A stretch of 64,000 bases of DNA from Nonomuraea sp. SYSU D8015 (lineage in GTDB: Bacteria; Actinomycetota; Actinomycetes; Streptosporangiales; Streptosporangiaceae): NCBI RefSeq assembly GCF_008065375.1, contig NZ_VJYI01000008.1:248001-312000 (forward strand), given 5' to 3'. A program made the position numbers and the translations under genes. The notes beneath the pieces are model-generated. The model was not told where the DNA came from and did no database searches. It saw only the letters and a program-made list of their open reading frames with translations. Of this stretch, positions 1-8,020 are shown piece by piece. Position 1 is the stretch's first letter. Every line of letters starts with the position of its first letter.

Positions 1-2
1 CC

Positions 3-842
3 GGCCGGGCGGGCGAGGTGGTGCTGCTGCTGCCGGGCGACAACGCGGGCGCCATCGCGCAGCGGGTGGCGGCCGAGCTCAGCGCCTCACTCGGCGCTCC
101 GGCGACGGCGGGCGCGGCCAGAGCGGACGCGAGCGGTTTGAGATCCACCACGCCGACCACAGGCATCGGCCGGGCAGCAGGACGCGCAGGACCGGGGCAC
201 GCGGCAGAGGGCCTGGGAACGGGCCGCGGCGCAGGACCGGGGCACGCGGCAGGCGGCCTGGGAACGGGCCGCGCCGCTAGTCCGGGGCACGCGGCAGGCG
301 GCGCGGTAACGGGCCGCGGTGCGAGGCCGGGGCACCCGGTCGGAGGCGTGGGAACGGGTCAGGCGGTGGAGGGCGGACACTGGGCGGAGGCGGGCGTGGG
401 CGGCGCCGATGACGGCAGTGTGGCCGCCGCCTACCAGGAGGCGCGGCGGTGCGCCGAGGCGCTGATCGCTCTCGGGCGGGCCGGTGACGGCGCGAGCGCG
501 GCGGAGCTGGGCTTCGTCGGGCTGCTCGTGGGCGACGGCCGCGACGTGGGCGGCTTCGTCGACCGGGTGCTCGGCGCGGTGATCGACTACGACGCGCGCC
601 GGGGCACCGCCCTGGCCGACACGCTGTCGGCGTACTTCGGCACCGGCGGCTCGCCCTCCCGTACGGCCGAGGCCATGCACATCCACGTCAACACCGTCAC
701 GCAGCGCCTCGACCGCATCGGCAAGCTGCTCGGCGACGGCTGGCTGGAGCCGGAGCGGGCGCTGGAGATCCAGCTGGCGCTGCGCCTGCACCGGCTCGGC
801 CACACATCCACACCACAGACTGTGGGCCCCGACTCCATATGA
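3..842 (+). CDS. PucR/CdaR-type transcriptional regulator, 5' partial
   Basis: The reading frame is open to the window edge, so the N-terminus lies outside. The last 90 or so residues carry the helix-turn-helix typical of PucR/CdaR regulators: the segment ADTLSAYFGTGGSPSRTAEA followed by MHIHVNTVTQRLDRIGKLLG. The middle is unusual, a Gly/Ala/His-rich stretch made of four 15-residue repeats, likely an expanded linker between an upstream GGDEF-like sensor domain and the DNA-binding domain. The gene ends 31 bp before an MFS transporter gene on the same strand and may control it. The family is clear; the inducer is unknown. Confidence 0.75.
   Translation, partial: GRAGEVVLLLPGDNAGAIAQRVAAELSASLGAPATAGAARADASGLRSTTPTTGIGRAAGRAGPGHAAEGLGTGRGAGPGHAAGGLGTGRAASPGHAAGGAVTGRGARPGHPVGGVGTGQAVEGGHWAEAGVGGADDGSVAAAYQEARRCAEALIALGRAGDGASAAELGFVGLLVGDGRDVGGFVDRVLGAVIDYDARRGTALADTLSAYFGTGGSPSRTAEAMHIHVNTVTQRLDRIGKLLGDGWLEPERALEIQLALRLHRLGHTSTPQTVGPDSI
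186..365 (+). repeat. Four in-frame 45-bp tandem repeats
   Basis: Four consecutive 45-bp units start at 186, 231, 276 and 321. They encode variants of A-G-P-G-H-A-A-G-G-L-G-T-G-R-G. Units 1 and 2 are nearly identical and units 3 and 4 diverge. The unit length is a multiple of three, so changes in copy number would keep the regulator in frame. Confidence 0.9.
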
Positions 843-845
843 GTG

Positions 846-875
846 ATGCCGGTCACTCTTTAGCGTGACCGGCAT
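846..875. promoter_or_regulatory. Perfect 11-bp inverted repeat over the start of the MFS gene
   Basis: The arms ATGCCGGTCAC (846-856) and GTGACCGGCAT (865-875) are perfectly complementary with an 8-nt spacer. The right arm runs into the ATG at 874. TAGCGT at 861-866 fits the actinobacterial -10 pattern TAnnnT and lies 7 nt before that ATG, so the mRNA may be leaderless and the palindrome would cover both promoter and start. An operator for the upstream PucR-type regulator is the simplest reading. A terminator for that gene is the alternative. Confidence 0.55.
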
Positions 876-2148
876 GGCCACTTCCATCAAGAAGATCGTC
901 GCCGCGAGCCTGATCGGCACCACCATCGAGTGGTACGACTTCTTCCTGTACGGCTCGGCAGCCGCCCTCGTGTTCAACAAGCTCTTCTTCCCCGAGTCCG
1001 ACCCGCTGACCGGCACACTGCTGTCGTTCCTCACCTACGCCGTCGGATTCGTCGCCCGCCCGCTCGGCGGCCTGGTCTTCGGCCACTTCGGCGACCGCGT
1101 GGGCCGCAAGACGCTGCTGGTCGTCAGCCTGCTGCTGATGGGCGCCGCCACGTTCCTCATCGGCTGCCTGCCGACGTACGAGACCCTCGGCCCGGCCGCG
1201 GCGCTGCTGCTGACGGCGCTCCGGCTGGTGCAGGGCTTCGCGCTGGGCGGCGAGTGGGGCGGCGCGGTGCTGATCGTCTCCGAGCACGGCGACAACGGCC
1301 GGCGCGGCTTCTGGGCGTCCTGGCCGCAGGCCGGCGCTCCCGGCGGGAATCTGCTGGCCACCGGCGTGCTGGCGGCGCTGGCCGCCTGGCAGCCGGACGA
1401 GGCGTTCCTGTCGTGGGGCTGGCGGGTGCCGTTCCTGCTGTCGGGCGTGCTGGTGCTGATCGGCCTGTGGATCCGGCTGTCGATCAGCGAGTCGCCGGTG
1501 TTCCAGCAGGCCCCGCCGGAGGAGCGGGCGCCGATCGTCGGCGTGCTCCGCGACCACTGGAAGGACGTGATCACCGCGATCGGCGCGCGCCTGGCCGAGA
1601 ACATCTCCTTCTACCTGCTGACCGTCTTCGTCATCACCTACGCCAAGACGAACGGCATCCCCAACTCGACGGTGCTGAACGCGGTGCTGATCGCCTCCGG
1701 GATCCACTTCGTCACGATCCCGATGTGGGGCGCGCTGTCCGACCGCGTCGGCCGCCGCCCGATCTACCTGGCGGGCGCCGCCGGCATCGGAGTGTGGATC
1801 TTCGCCTTCTTCCCGCTCGTCGACACGGGCAACTTCCTGGCGATCACCCTCGCCGTCACGGTCGGCCTGCTCTTCCACGGCATGATGTACGGCCCGCAGG
1901 CGGCCTTCTTCTCCGAGCTGTTCGGCACCAGGATGCGCTACACCGGCGTGTCGATCGGGGCGCAGCTGTCGGCGATCGTGGCGGGCGCGCTGGCCCCCAT
2001 CATCGCGGTCGCCCTGCTGCAGCGCTTCTCGAGCAGCGTGCCCATCTCCGTCTACCTTGGTCTGGCAGCGCTGCTCACCCTGGCCGCGGTCTACGCCGCA
2101 CGCGAGACCCAGGGCCGCGACCTGGCTGAAAGGATCCACGCCCGATGA
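874..2148 (+). CDS. MFS transporter, metabolite:H+ symporter (MHS) family
   Basis: A 424-residue, 12-helix major facilitator protein that probably imports a carboxylate or related small metabolite with protons. The N-terminus (ATSIKKIVAASLIGTTIEWYDFFLYG) and the loop 2-3 motif GDRVGRKT are typical of the MHS group (ProP, ShiA, KgtP). A second copy of the loop motif, SDRVGRRP, follows helix 8. I prefer ATG 874 to GTG 865 because no Shine-Dalgarno is visible and a -10-like TAGCGT sits 7 nt upstream of 874. The stop overlaps the next gene by four bases, so the transporter is translationally coupled to two hydrolases. The substrate is unknown. Confidence 0.85.
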   Translation: MATSIKKIVAASLIGTTIEWYDFFLYGSAAALVFNKLFFPESDPLTGTLLSFLTYAVGFVARPLGGLVFGHFGDRVGRKTLLVVSLLLMGAATFLIGCLPTYETLGPAAALLLTALRLVQGFALGGEWGGAVLIVSEHGDNGRRGFWASWPQAGAPGGNLLATGVLAALAAWQPDEAFLSWGWRVPFLLSGVLVLIGLWIRLSISESPVFQQAPPEERAPIVGVLRDHWKDVITAIGARLAENISFYLLTVFVITYAKTNGIPNSTVLNAVLIASGIHFVTIPMWGALSDRVGRRPIYLAGAAGIGVWIFAFFPLVDTGNFLAITLAVTVGLLFHGMMYGPQAAFFSELFGTRMRYTGVSIGAQLSAIVAGALAPIIAVALLQRFSSSVPISVYLGLAALLTLAAVYAARETQGRDLAERIHAR

Positions 2149-3146
2149 AGGTCACCACGCGGAGACTCACCCAGAACGTCCTGACCGTCGAGGGCAGGGA
2201 CGTCGGCGAGCCCGTGCTGTTCGTGCACGGCAACGTCTCCTCGGCCGCCTTCTGGCGCGACAGCATGGCGGCGCTGCCGGAGGGCTGCCGGCCGCTCGCG
2301 GTCGATCTGCGCGGCTTCGGCGAGACCGACCCCGAGCCGGTGGACGCCACGCGGGGCCTGCGCGACTACTCCGACGACGTGCTGGAGCTGATCGAGGAGC
2401 TGGGCCTGGACGGGGTCCACCTCGTCGGCTGGAGCCTGGGCGGCGGCGTGGTCCTGCAGGCGCTGCGCGACCGCCCGGCAGTCGTCGGGAGCGTCACCCT
2501 GGTCAATCCCATCTCCCCGTACGGCTTCGGCGGCACGGAGGGCTCTGAGGGCCGGCTGAGCCACCCCGACGGCACGGGCTCGGGAGCCGGGGCCGCGAAC
2601 CCGGACTTCGTGGCCCGCCTGAAGGCGGGCGACATGTCAGACGAATCCCCCACGTCCCCGCGCAACGTCTTCCGGTCGGCCTACGTGAAGAACCGTGACG
2701 TCCCCGACGAGGACTTCTACCTCCGGTCCATGCTCACCACTCAGGTGGGCGAGGCCCACTACCCCGGCGACGCGGCCACCTCCGGCACCTGGCCGCACGT
2801 GGCCCCCGGCAAGCACGGCGTGCTCAACGCGATCGCCCCCACCCACTTCCGCCTCGACGACCTGCACGAGATCGACCCCAAGCCGCCGATCCTGTGGATC
2901 AGGGGCGCCGACGACGTGATCGTCTCCGACACGTCCCTGTTCGACCTGGCCCACCTGGGCGCGCTCGGTGTGGTGCCCGGCTCCCCCGGCACGCCGGCCC
3001 AGCCGATGGTGAGCCAGACCAGAGCGGTCCTGGAGCGGTACGGCCCGTACCGCGAGGTCGTGCTCCCCGACTGCGGCCACAGCCCGCACCTGGAGCACCC
3101 GGACGAGTTCCGGCGCCTGTTGGCCGAGCACCTCGGGAGGGCGTGA
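2145..3146 (+). CDS. Alpha/beta hydrolase
   Basis: A 333-residue cytoplasmic alpha/beta-hydrolase fold protein. It has an oxyanion HGN (29-31), the nucleophile elbow GWSLGG with Ser97, an acid-strand region RGADDVIVSD and a C-terminal histidine in DCGHSPHLEHP. The cap region (about 125-230) is longer than in small esterases. ATG 2145 overlaps the stop of the MFS gene and the stop overlaps the next start, so three genes form a tight operon. It probably cleaves an ester, amide or C-C bond of the compound imported by the transporter. The substrate cannot be read from the sequence. Confidence 0.8.
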   Translation: MKVTTRRLTQNVLTVEGRDVGEPVLFVHGNVSSAAFWRDSMAALPEGCRPLAVDLRGFGETDPEPVDATRGLRDYSDDVLELIEELGLDGVHLVGWSLGGGVVLQALRDRPAVVGSVTLVNPISPYGFGGTEGSEGRLSHPDGTGSGAGAANPDFVARLKAGDMSDESPTSPRNVFRSAYVKNRDVPDEDFYLRSMLTTQVGEAHYPGDAATSGTWPHVAPGKHGVLNAIAPTHFRLDDLHEIDPKPPILWIRGADDVIVSDTSLFDLAHLGALGVVPGSPGTPAQPMVSQTRAVLERYGPYREVVLPDCGHSPHLEHPDEFRRLLAEHLGRA

Positions 3147-4288
3147 TGCTGGTCGCCCTCACGCTGGCGGCGAGCCTGCTGACGCCCGTGCCGCAGCTCG
3201 CCGTCCCGGGCGCGGAACACACCGTGATCGCCCGGCTCGACGACCTGACCACCGCCGGCACCGCGAAGACCGGCCACACCGACCCCGCCGACTGGGCCGG
3301 CCTCCACTCCGCCGCCACCGTCAACCCGGCAGGCGTGCCCGGCACGCAGATCGACGGCTACTTCCCCGACACCTCCACGACCAACGCCACGCACGGCTGG
3401 AACCACGACTCCCAGTTCGTGATCAGGCTCCCGGACGACTGGACCGGCGGCCTGGTCGTCAGCGGCACCCCGGGCAACAGGGAGCAGTACGCCAACGACT
3501 ACACGATCTCCGACTGGGTCCTGTCGAAGGGGTACGCGTTCGCCTCCACCGACAAGGGCAACGTCGGCCTGACCTTCCACGAGGACGGCCGCAGCCCCGG
3601 CGACGCCATCGCCGAGTGGAACCACCGCGTCACCCAGCTCACGGTGGCCGCCAAGGCCGTGGTCAAGCAGCGCTACGGCAGGAAACCGGAGCGCACGTTC
3701 GCCGCCGGGATCTCCAACGGCGGCTACCTCGTCAGGTGGCAGCTGGAGAACCGCGGATGGCTCTACGACGGCGGGGTGGACTGGGAGGGCACGCTCTGGC
3801 GGGTCAAGGGCGACAACCTGCTGACCTTCCTGCCGCCGGCGCTGAAGGCGTACCCGGACGAGGCCGGGATGCGGGCGGCCGGATTCGCGGCGGGCTCGGA
3901 GTTCCTGTGGCCGTTCCACCGGCAGTACTACTGGGAGCTCACGCAGCAGCTCTACCAGAAGGAGCTGGACCCGTCCTACGAGGGCGCGGCGGCCGACTAC
4001 GACTACGACGAGCGGCGGCCCTACGCCGCCGTGGCGAAGATCGCACTGACCGGCAGGATCACCAAGCCGCTGATCACCATCCACGGGACGCTCGACACGC
4101 TGCTGCCGATCTCCCGCGACTCCGACGTCTACGCGGAGATGGTCGGACCGCACCGCCCGTTCCGGTATTACCGGGTCGAGGGCGGCAACCACCTGGACAG
4201 CCTGGTGGACGTCTACCCCGACCGTCTCAAGCCGATGCTCCCCGTCTTCAGGAACGCCTTCGCGGAGCTGGAGGGCTGGGTCAGCTGA
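3146..4288 (+). CDS. Secreted alpha/beta hydrolase, esterase-like
   Basis: A 380-residue protein with a signal peptide (MLVALTLAASLLTPVPQLA), so it acts outside the cell or in the wall. GISNGG with Ser190 is the nucleophile elbow; HGTLDTLLP probably supplies the acid and GGNHLD the histidine. The layout resembles tannase/feruloyl-esterase-like and hydroxybutyrate-oligomer hydrolases, but I cannot choose between them. ATG 3146 overlaps the stop of the preceding hydrolase (TGATG). With an MFS importer and a cytoplasmic hydrolase in the same operon, it may release a monomer from an external ester or oligomer. The 3' end overlaps the convergent glycosyltransferase by 8 bp. Confidence 0.7.
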   Translation: MLVALTLAASLLTPVPQLAVPGAEHTVIARLDDLTTAGTAKTGHTDPADWAGLHSAATVNPAGVPGTQIDGYFPDTSTTNATHGWNHDSQFVIRLPDDWTGGLVVSGTPGNREQYANDYTISDWVLSKGYAFASTDKGNVGLTFHEDGRSPGDAIAEWNHRVTQLTVAAKAVVKQRYGRKPERTFAAGISNGGYLVRWQLENRGWLYDGGVDWEGTLWRVKGDNLLTFLPPALKAYPDEAGMRAAGFAAGSEFLWPFHRQYYWELTQQLYQKELDPSYEGAAADYDYDERRPYAAVAKIALTGRITKPLITIHGTLDTLLPISRDSDVYAEMVGPHRPFRYYRVEGGNHLDSLVDVYPDRLKPMLPVFRNAFAELEGWVS

Positions 4289-6272
4289 GGTAGCGGTGCC
4301 TGCCGGCGCGCGCCAGGCGCACGATGTGCCGCGCGCCTGGCAGCCGCCGGCCCAACCGGTGCAGCACGGTGTCCCTGCCCAGGGGCGAGCGCCGCTCGGG
4401 GTCGACCGCGGCGGCGGGGCGCGCCTCGACCCGGCCCCTGCGCACCTCCAGCGCGAACCGCAGCCCGACCTCCTGCTCCGGCGAGCGCAGGAACGCCAGC
4501 CAGCCGCCGGAACCCAGCTCGTGCTCGCCGGGCAGCCGCTTGACCGGCAGTTTGGCCACGAGCTGCCCGGCGAGCTTGCCGGGCAGCCCGGCCTCGGCCA
4601 GCGCGGGGGCGCACACCTCGCGGGGACGCCGCCCGGTGCTGCGCAGCACCAGCTCCAGCGGCGGCCCGCCGCTCGGCGGCACGTACGGGACCGGCAAGAC
4701 GACGTACGCGTGCCCGTCGACCTGCTTGACCTCCACCCCCGGGGACACCAGCGCGATCGACTCCGGGAACGAGCGCGGCTCGACGGCCAGTCCCAGCTCC
4801 CCCGAGTCGGACCAGCACGGCACCACCAGACGCAGCCTGGGCCGCTGGGCCAGCACGCCCAGGCAGTTGAGCGGGCCCTCGGGCCTGCTGACCCGACTCC
4901 TGGCCTGGTTGGCGCCGCCGAACATGCGGACGTGCACCTCCCACTGGCCCTGCCGGAGCGGCTCGCCGAGCGCGGCGGTGGTCACGTCGATCCTGGTCTC
5001 GCCCTTGATCTGCACCCGGACGAGGCGGTGGCCGTCCTCGACCACCTCCACGCGCTGGGCCAGCGGCAGGAAGTGGATGACGCCGGTCTCGGCGTGCCGC
5101 ACGTAGACCTCGATGCGGGCCCGCTCCACGGCCTCGCTCACGTCGGTGACACGCTCGTCGAGCAGCTTGTCGTCGATGGCGCGCGGCGGGATCCAGTGCA
5201 GGCGCCCGTCCTCGGAACGGTACCTTTCGGGCCGGCCGTCGCCCCCCTCGAACTCCACGGTCAGCTCGAGGACCAGCACGTGCGCGTCCCAGCGCACCTC
5301 GGTGAGCTCGGCACGCAGCCCGCCCCGCCTGGAGCAGTTGGACAGGAGCACGATCTGGTCCAGGCGCCCCCTGCGGACGAACGAGGCCACCGCGCGCAGC
5401 TGGACCGGCAGATAGCGGTCGAGCGCCTCGGGGAAGCGCTCGGCCATGAGCTCCTGGACGAGGCGGAAGTGCAGGCCCCTGTCCACGGAGGAGTCGGCGA
5501 ACCGGCTGGTCAGCAGCGGGCGGAGGACGGCGTAGCGGTACCAGTAGGCGTACATGCGATCGCGCTGGCGGCCCCTGCCGACGTAGGTGTCGATGTCGTC
5601 GAGCAGCCCGCGCAGCTCCTTGACCATCGTCCGGGGGTCCTCCTCGGCCTTCGGCCGCTCGCCGAGGTGGCAGCACACGTGCTCGGCCAGCACGGCGATG
5701 ACCTTGGCGTGCAGGTACGCCCGCATCACGAACGCCTGCTCGGCCAGCCGCCCGCCGGGCATGCCGAAGCCCAGCTCGTGCTCCTCCAGGAAGGCCCGGC
5801 GGTAGAGCTGCTGGGGCCCGAGCAGGCAGAGCAGGCGGTCGCGCAGGATGTCGGCGCGGGCGGTGCTGCGGGCGAAGGCGATCATCGGCGGCCCGTGGTC
5901 GCGCACCAGACGGCCGATCAGCACGTCGGCGTCGGTCTCCACGGCGCGGTCGTACATGCGCGCGATGGCGTCCCGTTCGAGCCGGTCCCCGGGGTCCATG
6001 AAGAAGACGTAGTCGCCGCGCGCGGCCGCCAGGCCGACGTTGCGGCCGCGCGTCGGCGAGCCCGTGAACGGCAGGTGCAACGTCCGCACGTTGTCGCGGG
6101 CCGCCGCGATGGCGTCCAGGCGCTGCGCGAGCCCGTCCGTGGGCCCGTCGTCCACGAGGATCACTTCGTACTCGTCCACGGGCATCGTCTGCTCCAGGGC
6201 GGAGCGGAGGCACGCGTCGACGGTGTCACCCGGTTTGTGGACATTGACGATCACACTGACCTTCACACCCAT
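4281..6272 (-). CDS. Family 2 glycosyltransferase with beta-rich C-terminal region
   Basis: A 663-residue protein. Residues 1-230 form a GT-A domain that opens with VSVIVNVHKPGDTVDACL and has ILVDDGPTDG and the metal-site region FFMDPGDRLE. The remaining 400 residues are beta-rich, with repeated short strands, reminiscent of the accessory domains of teichoic-acid glycosyltransferases such as TarS/TarP. It probably adds sugars to a wall polymer or capsule, using a nucleotide sugar in the cytoplasm. No transmembrane segment is evident. It stands alone: convergent with the hydrolase operon and followed by a lysozyme-like gene in the same direction. The acceptor and sugar are unknown. Confidence 0.8.
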   Translation of the reverse strand: MGVKVSVIVNVHKPGDTVDACLRSALEQTMPVDEYEVILVDDGPTDGLAQRLDAIAAARDNVRTLHLPFTGSPTRGRNVGLAAARGDYVFFMDPGDRLERDAIARMYDRAVETDADVLIGRLVRDHGPPMIAFARSTARADILRDRLLCLLGPQQLYRRAFLEEHELGFGMPGGRLAEQAFVMRAYLHAKVIAVLAEHVCCHLGERPKAEEDPRTMVKELRGLLDDIDTYVGRGRQRDRMYAYWYRYAVLRPLLTSRFADSSVDRGLHFRLVQELMAERFPEALDRYLPVQLRAVASFVRRGRLDQIVLLSNCSRRGGLRAELTEVRWDAHVLVLELTVEFEGGDGRPERYRSEDGRLHWIPPRAIDDKLLDERVTDVSEAVERARIEVYVRHAETGVIHFLPLAQRVEVVEDGHRLVRVQIKGETRIDVTTAALGEPLRQGQWEVHVRMFGGANQARSRVSRPEGPLNCLGVLAQRPRLRLVVPCWSDSGELGLAVEPRSFPESIALVSPGVEVKQVDGHAYVVLPVPYVPPSGGPPLELVLRSTGRRPREVCAPALAEAGLPGKLAGQLVAKLPVKRLPGEHELGSGGWLAFLRSPEQEVGLRFALEVRRGRVEARPAAAVDPERRSPLGRDTVLHRLGRRLPGARHIVRLARAGRHRYLS

Positions 6273-6356
6273 GCGGTCAGCCTGCGCCCGTCTACACGTT
6301 TCGGGCGCGGCGGCTTGCCGATTGCAGAAGGAAAGTTGACCTGGTCCTGTGCCCCT

Positions 6357-7061
6357 TTAGTACCAGCCCACCCGCTGCGAGTGGCCCCAGGCGGCGCACG
6401 GGGTGCCGTAGCGGCCCTTGATGTAGCCCAGGCCCCACTTGATCTGGGTGGCGGCGTTGGTCTGCCAGTCGGCGCCGGCGCTGGCCATCTTGCTGCCTGG
6501 CAGCGACTGCGGGATGCCGTACGCGCCGGAGTAGCGGTTCATCGCCCGCTCGTTCCAGCCGCTCTCCTTCGTCCAGAGCCGCTCCAGGCAGCCCCACTGG
6601 TCCTCGCCGAAGCCGAACTGGCCGAGCATGGCCTTGGCGGTGGCCTTGTTGCTGCCCGGCGAGGGGTCGCTGCCCGGCGGGAAGTTCACAGGAGGGAAGC
6701 CGTCGCCGGACGGCGCCTGCTTGGGGATGATCCAGTCGAAGTCGGGGTCGTCGCCCTTGCCCGCCGCCGAGCGGCCCTTCTCCAGCTGGTCGGCCCGGTA
6801 CGCCTGCTCGGCGGCGGCCTTGAGCGCGTCTGTCTCGGGATCGGGCTCGAAGAGCTTGCCGCTGGCGATCCTGCCCATGTCCTCGGCGGTGAAGGCCTCC
6901 TCGACCGGGGTGTTGGCGTTCTCGATGGCGCGGAAGGCGACGAACCCGCCACCGCCGCCGACGATCACCAGAGAAAGGGCGGTGATGACGATGCGCTTCG
7001 GCGTGAAGCGCGAAGGCCTGCGCGCCGTGGGGACATCTTCTGTCGGGGGGCGCTCACTCAC
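6357..7061 (-). CDS. Membrane-anchored lytic-transglycosylase-like (lysozyme-fold) protein
   Basis: A short cytoplasmic N-terminus, one transmembrane helix (RIVITALSLVIVGGGGGFVAF), a linker and a C-terminal lysozyme-like domain. The domain contains LWTKESGWNERA with the likely catalytic Glu, then SGAYGIPQSLPGSKM and a final WGHSQRVGWY. This arrangement is common in actinobacterial peptidoglycan-remodelling proteins. GTG 7061 gives a sensible N-terminus (MSERPPTEDV); GTG 7079 and TTG 7118 are in-frame alternatives, and none has a strong ribosome site. The gene diverges from the AfsQ1-like regulator across a region with Crp-like and AfsQ1-like sites. Confidence 0.75.
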   Translation of the reverse strand: MSERPPTEDVPTARRPSRFTPKRIVITALSLVIVGGGGGFVAFRAIENANTPVEEAFTAEDMGRIASGKLFEPDPETDALKAAAEQAYRADQLEKGRSAAGKGDDPDFDWIIPKQAPSGDGFPPVNFPPGSDPSPGSNKATAKAMLGQFGFGEDQWGCLERLWTKESGWNERAMNRYSGAYGIPQSLPGSKMASAGADWQTNAATQIKWGLGYIKGRYGTPCAAWGHSQRVGWY

Positions 7062-7184
7062 ACGCGGACCGGGGCTCACGATCCATGAGCTTGCCCTGTC
7101 CTGGGGGGTGCTCCGCAACCGAAACGCGGTAATCGCTTGGCGTCCCGTTGGGCAACCAGGCCGTTAGCATGGCATTTCGGAATA

Positions 7185-7202
7185 CTGTGATTTTGGTCAC
7201 AG
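7185..7202. promoter_or_regulatory. Crp/GlxR-type palindrome
   Basis: CTGTGA-TTTTGG-TCACAG contains a perfect TGTGA-N6-TCACA, the consensus of Crp and of actinobacterial GlxR/Crp proteins. It sits between the divergent lysozyme-like gene and the response regulator gene, about 140 bp from each start. Confidence 0.6.
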
Positions 7203-7208
7203 CATATG

Positions 7209-7244
7209 CGCTCCCCTTCGGGCGCCCGTTACCGAAGGGAAGCG
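7209..7244. repeat. 13-bp inverted repeat in the divergent promoter region
   Basis: CGCTCCCCTTCGG (7209-7221) and CCGAAGGGAAGCG (7232-7244) are complementary except for one position, with a 10-nt spacer. It could be a second operator or an RNA hairpin in a leader. Its role is unknown. Confidence 0.5.
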
Positions 7245-7290
7245 CCGCTTCAAGCCTTGCGCGGGTTCTTCGGGATCCAATTAGCGGTAC

Positions 7291-7306
7291 GTCACAGTTT
7301 GGTGAC
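7291..7306. promoter_or_regulatory. AfsQ1-type box, GTCAC-N6-GTGAC
   Basis: GTCAC-AGTTTG-GTGAC fits GTnAC-N6-GTnAC, the site reported for Streptomyces AfsQ1. It lies 34 bp upstream of the AfsQ1-like gene and just upstream of an AT-rich TAATAA element at 7333-7338 that could be the -10. Autoregulation of the operon is likely. MtrA recognises related sequences. Confidence 0.6.
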
Positions 7307-7339
7307 ACAACCCGGATATTCGGGACATGGAATAATAAT

Positions 7340-8020
7340 GTGCGCGTGGCAGGCATCCTCCTTGTTGAAGACGACCCCTCGGTCCGCACGGCCCTCGAGC
7401 TGGCGCTGACCCGGCAGGGGCACTCCGTGACGTCCTACGCGACGGGCGAGGAGGCTCTGGACCACATCAGGGCCCGCCGCCCCGAGATCGCGATCCTGGA
7501 CGTCATGTTGCCCGGAATCGACGGCGTCGAGGTCTGCCGCCGCGTGCGCAAGCTCGACCAGCTGCCCGTCATCCTGCTCACGGCCAGGGGCGACGACCTC
7601 GACATCGTGGTCGGGCTCGAGGCAGGCGCCGACGACTACGTGGTCAAGCCGGTCGAGCCGCGGGTGCTGGACGCGCGCATCCGCGCCATACTGCGCAGGG
7701 CCGAGTCGGCCGCCTCCGACCGCATCACGTTCGGCGACCTCGTGATCGACCGGGGAGCCCTCAAGGTCACGCTGGCCGGCAAGGAGATCCACCTCACGCC
7801 AACGGAGCTGCGGCTGCTGCTGGAGCTCGTCCGCCACCCCGGCCAGGTGCTCAACCGCCGCTACCTGCTGCGGGCCGTCTGGGACCACACGCACATCGCC
7901 GACTCCCGGCTGGTGGACGCCTGTGTGCAGCGGGTCCGCGCGAAGATCGAGCCGAAGCCCGCCGAGCCCGTGTTCATCCACACGGTGCGCGGGTTCGGCT
8001 ACCGGTTCAGCCCCCCGTGA
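7340..8020 (+). CDS. afsQ1: OmpR-family response regulator, AfsQ1-like
   Basis: A 226-residue response regulator. The receiver domain has acidic residues LVEDD, the phospho-acceptor Asp in ILDVMLPGIDG, a Thr in LLTARGDD and the Lys in DDYVVKPVEP. A winged-helix output domain follows (LTPTELRLLLEL to TVRGFGYRF). From memory the match to Streptomyces AfsQ1 is close, including RTALEL-LTRQGH and ADDYVVKPV-RVLDARIRA. The start is GTG 7340, or GTG 7346; the frame is open further upstream but that part lies in the regulatory region. The stop overlaps the kinase start (GTGA). In Streptomyces the system responds to nitrogen and growth conditions and affects antibiotic production; that role here is inference. 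Confidence 0.85.
   Translation: MRVAGILLVEDDPSVRTALELALTRQGHSVTSYATGEEALDHIRARRPEIAILDVMLPGIDGVEVCRRVRKLDQLPVILLTARGDDLDIVVGLEAGADDYVVKPVEPRVLDARIRAILRRAESAASDRITFGDLVIDRGALKVTLAGKEIHLTPTELRLLLELVRHPGQVLNRRYLLRAVWDHTHIADSRLVDACVQRVRAKIEPKPAEPVFIHTVRGFGYRFSPP

Noticed and set aside
186..365. Repeats resembling a short CRISPR array
   Set aside because: The units are contiguous without spacers, 45 bp long, in frame and lie inside a coding region.
87..1034. Long minus-strand frame opposite the PucR and MFS genes
   Set aside because: It is a high-GC shadow: Arg/Ala-rich, with no domain, and it covers two well-supported genes and their operator.
853..2139. 428-residue minus-strand frame opposite the MFS gene
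   Set aside because: The translation is Gln/Arg/Asp-rich with no fold, typical of the antisense of a membrane-protein gene.
7062..7339. Possible c-di-AMP (ydaO-type) riboswitch before the lysozyme-like gene
   Set aside because: Such genes often carry one, but I could not find its conserved core in this leader; the region looks like protein-binding sites instead.
7148..7339. 64 extra N-terminal residues for the AfsQ1-like protein
   Set aside because: They precede a normal receiver-domain start and overlap the AfsQ1-type box, Crp-type site and inverted repeat.
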